Part shown: positions 57,049-64,000 of the stretch, in pieces
How positions within the stretch are numbered: position 1 is the stretch's first letter
How the letters are laid out: each line of letters starts with the position of its first letter
Assembly (NCBI GenBank): GCA_015075645.1
Contig: JABTUF010000002.1
Span: 248,001 to 312,000, forward strand
Reading direction: 5' to 3'
DNA: 64,000 nucleotides
Source of the DNA: Burkholderiales bacterium
GTDB lineage: Bacteria; Pseudomonadota; Gammaproteobacteria; Burkholderiales; Casimicrobiaceae
The notes under the pieces: generated by a model
What the model saw: the letters and a program-made list of their open reading frames with translations, nothing else
Databases searched by the model: none
Told to the model about the DNA's origin: nothing
Translations under genes and position numbers: made by a program

Positions 57049-58479
57049 ATGAACTTCACCCTCCCGGTGCGCGAACACGCGCTGAACGACCCGGATGCCG
57101 TCGCCGTCATCCTGGCGAACGGACAGACGGTCGGCTACGGTGCGCTCGACGCGACGATCGACGCCATCGCGCGCCGCCTCGCGGACGTCGACATCCATCC
57201 AGGGGATACGGTCATCCAGTCGGCGCGAAGGCCCTGGCGCACGATCCTCCTCACACTCGCATTGGGCAGGATCGGCGCTTCGGCGGCGCCGCGCGATCAT
57301 CCTCCAGAACTCGCGAAGGCAGCGATCGAGTTCGACGCGGGCGCCTCGCCCGGATCGCTGCCGCTGATCGTGACCGGGCGGGACTGGTACCGGCCGGCCG
57401 ATCGGAAAGCCGGTGTCCCTCCCGTGCCCATCCAGGGCGAAGGGAACGCCGTCGCGGCCCACTTCCCCTCGTCGGGCACCACCGGACGCGCCAAGAGCAT
57501 CGTGGTGACGCACGCCGCGCTCGCCCACCGGGTCGAATCCGCGCGGCACGGCATCCCGCTGCCGCCGCGGGCGCGCGTGATGTCCACCACCGTGCCGGGA
57601 TCGGGCTACGGCTTCCTCTGCGTGCTGCGCACGCTGTGGGACGGCGGGACGCTGGTGCTGTCCAACGGACCCGCGGACGCACCGTCGCAACTCGCCACGC
57701 ACCGGGTCGAACACCTGACCGGAATGCCGTACTGGCTCGATGCGGTGGCGGCAGCACTGCCGTCCGGAGCCTCACCCGTCCCCGCCCTTCACTCGGTCGC
57801 CTTTGCCGGCGGCTCGATGCCGGCGGCGATGATCGACCGGATCCGCGAGCGCCTGTGCGAGCGCGTCGAGTGCGTGTACGGCGCCACCGAGATCGGCTGC
57901 GCAGCGACCGGCAACATGCGCGTGCTCGGCGCGATCGCCGGCGGCGTCGGGACGGCCGTGGCGGGCGTGCGCATCGACGCCGTCGACGACGAGGGTCGCG
58001 CGCTGCCGCCGGGGGAGACTGGCCGGCTGCGTCTCGCCGGTCCGGGTGTCGCGCTCGGCTACGCGGGCCTCGCATCGGACGCGTTCGACGGCGATGCGTT
58101 CACCACCACCGACCTGGGCGCCGTCGGCGCGGACGGCATCGTGCGCCTCGAAGGCCGCGCCACCGACGTCATCGACCTGGCCGGTGTGCGGGTGCAGCCC
58201 GGTCCGATCGAGGAGGCGCTCTTCGCGGTGCCCGGGGTGAACGACGCCGCCGTGGTCGGTGGCACCGGACCGAAGGGCGAACCGCAGCTCTGGGCGGCGG
58301 TCGTCGCCACGCGCGACTTGAGCGTCGACGCGATCGAGCGTGTCCTCGGCGCACGGCGCGTGCGGGCGCGTCCTTCCGTGGTCGCGCGCGTGGCGCGCAT
58401 TCCCCGCAACGAGGCAGGCAAGGTCGATCGCAACGCCCTTCGTGCGCTGCTCGCCGCCGCAGCGCCGAAGCCGCACTGA
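57049..58479 (+). CDS. AMP-forming acyl-CoA synthetase/ligase-like protein
   Basis: A 476-residue ANL-superfamily enzyme. The P-loop S-S-G-T-T-G-R-A-K lies at 141-149, the motif V-Y-G-A-T-E-I-G-C near 286, the T-T-D-L-G ... G-R-A-T-D-V-I-D hinge near 357, and the catalytic lysine K458 in E-A-G-K-V-D-R. It is shorter than most acyl-CoA synthetases, mainly because the N-terminal part before the P-loop is compact. Substrate acid is unknown. It follows the phosphodiesterase gene by 96 bp. Confidence 0.8.
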   Translation: MNFTLPVREHALNDPDAVAVILANGQTVGYGALDATIDAIARRLADVDIHPGDTVIQSARRPWRTILLTLALGRIGASAAPRDHPPELAKAAIEFDAGASPGSLPLIVTGRDWYRPADRKAGVPPVPIQGEGNAVAAHFPSSGTTGRAKSIVVTHAALAHRVESARHGIPLPPRARVMSTTVPGSGYGFLCVLRTLWDGGTLVLSNGPADAPSQLATHRVEHLTGMPYWLDAVAAALPSGASPVPALHSVAFAGGSMPAAMIDRIRERLCERVECVYGATEIGCAATGNMRVLGAIAGGVGTAVAGVRIDAVDDEGRALPPGETGRLRLAGPGVALGYAGLASDAFDGDAFTTTDLGAVGADGIVRLEGRATDVIDLAGVRVQPGPIEEALFAVPGVNDAAVVGGTGPKGEPQLWAAVVATRDLSVDAIERVLGARRVRARPSVVARVARIPRNEAGKVDRNALRALLAAAAPKPH

Positions 58480-58559
58480 ACCAAGGCGCACCGGGCGGCC
58501 GCGGCAACGGCGCTCGACGCGCGGCGCATCCTGCGGCGCCCCGCCCGAACCCGATCGTC

Positions 58560-59186
58560 CTACCTGGTCGGCGAGGGCGCGGTCACGACATCCGCCCCGG
58601 GCGGCGGCACGAAGCGGAAGGCGTCGGGAGGCAGCGGCACGTTGCGCTCGAACCGGTCGAAGGCGAGGCGCGTCGTCTGGCCGAACGCGTCGACGAGTTC
58701 CATCGCCTGCGGCAGCTTGTCGCGAAAGCCGATGCGCACCTTGGTGAACGCCGCGTCGCTCGACTTCGGCACCGCGTCGATCCAGGCGAGCCCATCGGCG
58801 GTGCCGCCGTCGACCAGCGTGAAACTGCGCTCGAGCGCGTTGTCGCCGGCGAGGAGCGAGGCCGGCGTTGCGCCGAGCGCCGCGTCGAGTTCGCGCACGA
58901 TCACCTGGTTCAGGTCGCGGTCGTAGACCCACACCTTCGCGCCGTCGCCGACGACGAGCTGCTCCCAGGGCTTCTCGTAGGTCCAGCGGAACTTGCCGGG
59001 CCGCTGGAACGCGAAGGTGCCCGAAGACATCTGCCCTCCGCGCGCGTTCTTCGACACGACGACCTGCCGGAAGGTCGCCCGGCCGTTCTTCGCTCCGTCG
59101 AGGAACGCGTGCAGTTCGTCGATGCCTCCGGCGGAAACGCCACCGGCGGCGAAGGCGAGCGCGAGCGCGACGATGGCGCGGTTCAT
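58560..59186 (-). CDS. lolA: Outer-membrane lipoprotein carrier LolA
   Basis: A 208-residue periplasmic chaperone that shuttles lipoproteins from LolCDE to the outer membrane. A signal peptide (about 1-19) is followed by the LolA fold: A-T-F-R-Q-V-V, S-S-G-T-F-A-F-Q-R-P-G-K-F-R-W-T-Y, and P-x-x-Q-L-V-V-G-D-G-A-K-V-W-V-Y-D. It overlaps the upstream small gene by ATGA. Confidence 0.94.
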   Translation of the reverse strand: MNRAIVALALAFAAGGVSAGGIDELHAFLDGAKNGRATFRQVVVSKNARGGQMSSGTFAFQRPGKFRWTYEKPWEQLVVGDGAKVWVYDRDLNQVIVRELDAALGATPASLLAGDNALERSFTLVDGGTADGLAWIDAVPKSSDAAFTKVRIGFRDKLPQAMELVDAFGQTTRLAFDRFERNVPLPPDAFRFVPPPGADVVTAPSPTR

Positions 59187-59548
59187 CGCGGCGCGCCCGG
59201 CTCGGTGCCGGGAATGTTGGCGAGGCAGTTGCCGACCGGATCGAGGATCACGTAGGTGTGGGTGAGCGCGGCCCAGTCGTGGGCCTTCGGGCGCTCGCGG
59301 TACTGATGGACGTAGATCCGCCAACTGTCGTAGAAGTTCTCGATCACGACATCGCAGCCGCCGATCGAGGCCGAGGGGCCGCAGAAGCCGTCGGGGACGA
59401 GACGCAACGCGATGCGCTCGGCGCCCGCGGCGTCGATGCGCGGCGCGGCCGGCGGCAGCGAGCGCGGACAGTAGCGGTCGCCGTCGCGGTAGACCTCGAC
59501 CGGGCCGGCGGAGGCCAGCGCGCACCAGAGCGCTGCTGCCAGAAGCAC
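59183..59548 (-). CDS. Small secreted protein of unknown function
   Basis: A protein of about 121 residues when started at GTG 59548. Residues 1-14 look like the core of a signal peptide (L-L-A-A-A-L-W-C-A-L-A-S-A). The mature part has four cysteines (C-P-R, F-C-G, G-G-C, N-C-L), so likely two disulfides, and aromatic motifs such as N-F-Y-D-S-W-R-I-Y-V-H-Q-Y. No family recognised. A longer frame starting at 59676 would translate through REP palindromes (three copies) and is rejected. It is coupled to lolA (ATGA). Confidence 0.6.
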   Translation of the reverse strand: MLLAAALWCALASAGPVEVYRDGDRYCPRSLPPAAPRIDAAGAERIALRLVPDGFCGPSASIGGCDVVIENFYDSWRIYVHQYRERPKAHDWAALTHTYVILDPVGNCLANIPGTEPGAPR

Positions 59549-59549
59549 T

Positions 59550-59644
59550 GTCGGCCTGAAGGCCGACCCACCGGGCCGAGTGGACGCCGTCGGCCTGAAG
59601 GCCGACCCACGGGGATTCGACGGTAGGTCGGCCTTCAGGCCGAC
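59550..59644. repeat. Three REP-like palindromes between ftsK and the small secreted gene
   Basis: Copies at 59550-59567 and 59589-59606 (GTCGGCCTGAAGGCCGAC, then CCAC) face the opposite way from the copy at 59627-59644 (GTCGGCCTTCAGGCCGAC preceded by GTAG). All have an 8 bp perfect stem with a 2-base loop and belong to the family seen at 13180-13637. The first copy ends next to the gene's GTG start on the minus strand. Confidence 0.88.
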
Positions 59645-59676
59645 GCGCTCCTGCGACAGGCACTCCTCCATCATCG

Positions 59677-63174
<3,498 letters not shown>

Positions 63175-63276
63175 CCGGCGTTTCCGGTGGTCGCGTGCCC
63201 GGTTCCTGGTGTCAGGCTGAACAACAAAGACGTTGCATCGGCGCTCGATGCACCGCCACTGAAGCCGCAGGCGCTC
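63175..63276. repeat. Core between the inverted heptamer arrays
   Basis: About 100 bp with no gene. It begins GCCGGCGTTTCCGGTGG and later has GGCGCTCGATGCACCGCC, similar to the inner ends of the composite element at 13.1-13.7 kb in the same order and orientation. I take both as members of one repeat family. Confidence 0.65.
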
Positions 63277-63332
63277 CTGTCAACTGTCAACTGTCAACTG
63301 TCAACTGTCAACTGTCAACTGACAACTGACAA
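63277..63332 (+). repeat. Inverted CTGWCAA heptamer array before the Smr gene
   Basis: Six CTGTCAA and two CTGACAA units in perfect register, which is the reverse complement of the left array's heptamer. It ends 9 bp before the ATG at 63342, leaving no proper Shine-Dalgarno. Confidence 0.92.
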
Positions 63333-63341
63333 CTGCAAAGC

Positions 63342-64000
63342 ATGGCCAAGCTCACCGACCTCAAGGCGCTCCTCGACGCGAAGCGGGCGACCGAGCCGGC
63401 GCCGCAAGCGACGCAGCCGACGCCGTCGCGCCGGTCCGCCGGCGCAACCGTTGCGTCGCCCCGACGGGCCATCGCCGCGGCGAAGCATGCGGAAGGCGAC
63501 ATCGATCTCGCCGCCGCATTCGCCGACGTCGCGCGCATGAAACCCACGCGTCGCGCGCGGATCGCGCGCACGCCTCCGTCACCGGTCCCGCGGCAGCGCA
63601 TCGCCGACGAACGCGACGCGCTCGAAGCCTCGAAATACGGCGCCGAGCCCGCGCCGCACACCTGGGACATCGGCCAGGAAACCGAGAGCGGCCAGACCTG
63701 GCTTCGCGCCGGACTCGGAACCGACGTGCTCGCGAAGCTGCGGCGCGGGCAGTGGGCGGTGCAGGCGGAACTCGACCTGCACGGCCACGACTCCGACGCC
63801 GCGCACGACGCGCTGGCGGACTTCCTGGACGAGGCCCGCTCGGCCGGCATGCGCTGCGTGCGCGTCATCCACGGCAAGGGACTCACCTCGCCCAACCGCG
63901 AGCCGGTGCTGAAGGGCAAGGTGCGCCGCTGGCTCGCGCGCTGGGACGACGTCCTCGCCTACTGCGAGGCGCCGCGCCACGCCGGCGGCGGCGGTGCCGT
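63342..64000 (+). CDS. Smr-domain protein (3' end beyond window)
   Basis: At least 219 residues; the frame is still open at the window end. A basic, Ala/Pro-rich N-terminus (about 1-100) precedes a small MutS-related (Smr) domain beginning near residue 145 with L-D-L-H-G-H-D-S and V-I-H-G-K-G-L-T-S, ending at A-G-G-G-G-A-V, just short of the family's usual end. Smr domains nick DNA or cleave RNA near stalled ribosomes. trxB and this gene flank the composite repeat element. Confidence 0.9.
   Translation, partial: MAKLTDLKALLDAKRATEPAPQATQPTPSRRSAGATVASPRRAIAAAKHAEGDIDLAAAFADVARMKPTRRARIARTPPSPVPRQRIADERDALEASKYGAEPAPHTWDIGQETESGQTWLRAGLGTDVLAKLRRGQWAVQAELDLHGHDSDAAHDALADFLDEARSAGMRCVRVIHGKGLTSPNREPVLKGKVRRWLARWDDVLAYCEAPRHAGGGGA

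Noticed and set aside
59549..59676. Longer start (59676) of the small secreted protein
   Set aside because: It would translate three REP palindromes into the N-terminus and push the signal peptide inside the protein.

Overview
The window is a 64 kb piece of a high-GC (roughly 70%) Gram-negative chromosome, almost certainly a betaproteobacterium. I infer this from several conserved neighbourhoods: ubiG-gph; dapC-dapD-map-glnD with dapE-prmB nearby; yceD-rpmF-plsX-fabHDG-acpP-fabF; ffs-dnaX-ybaB-recR; and serS-rarA-lolA-ftsK with divergent trxB. PilU, an IPTL-CTERM protein, PqiABC and GspC-like genes fit the same assignment. Genus and family cannot be read from the sequence. No rRNA, integrase, transposase or CRISPR array is present. 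Nearly every base is coding, many genes overlap by ATGA, and GTG/TTG starts occur.

Layout. 1-3.1 kb: ubiG (3' end), gph, a lone gspC-like gene and dapC. 3.2-6.1 kb: a LytS-type histidine kinase, a LytTR response regulator and a BASS-family transporter, plausibly one sensing and uptake unit. 6.1-11.7 kb: dapD, map and glnD, converging on mtnP-def. 11.9-15.8 kb: pilU, a 640 bp repeat-built spacer, dapE and prmB. 15.8-28.1 kb: a mechanosensitive channel with a cyclic-nucleotide domain, a TPP enzyme, mnmC, hdeD, a 59-residue IPTL-CTERM protein, a fatty-acid hydroxylase, a SYLF lipoprotein-like gene, an SDR and pqiABC. 28.1-31.0 kb: pobA, gloA and a nitronate monooxygenase-type enzyme.

31.1-36.7 kb is the accessory part: VapC and Fic-like remnants, a nucleotidyltransferase with a 56-codon partner that looks like an undescribed two-gene toxin-antitoxin-like module, a sulfatase, tRNA-Arg, a phospholipase D protein, a TctC remnant and tRNA-Ser. 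37-46.4 kb: lysC, the complete fatty-acid initiation and elongation cluster, maf, an RsmI-like methyltransferase and a CBS protein. 46.5-54.4 kb: recR, ybaB, dnaX, SRP RNA, mltF, a creatininase-like protein, a YVTN propeller and serS. 54.5-64 kb: rarA, a phosphodiesterase, an AMP-forming ligase, lolA, a small secreted protein, ftsK, trxB and an Smr protein cut by the window end.

The most unusual feature is repetitive DNA. At least three sequence-unrelated families of 7-bp tandem repeats (TTGWCAG, CCCTTCY, GTYSGAC) lie in intergenic gaps and abut start codons, where they appear to replace the Shine-Dalgarno region of four genes. Two larger composite elements (about 13.1-13.7 kb and 63.13-63.34 kb) share TTGWCAG arrays and similar inner ends. 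A family of short palindromes (GTGGGTCsGGCTtcAGCCsGAC) shows compensatory stem changes, as REP elements do.
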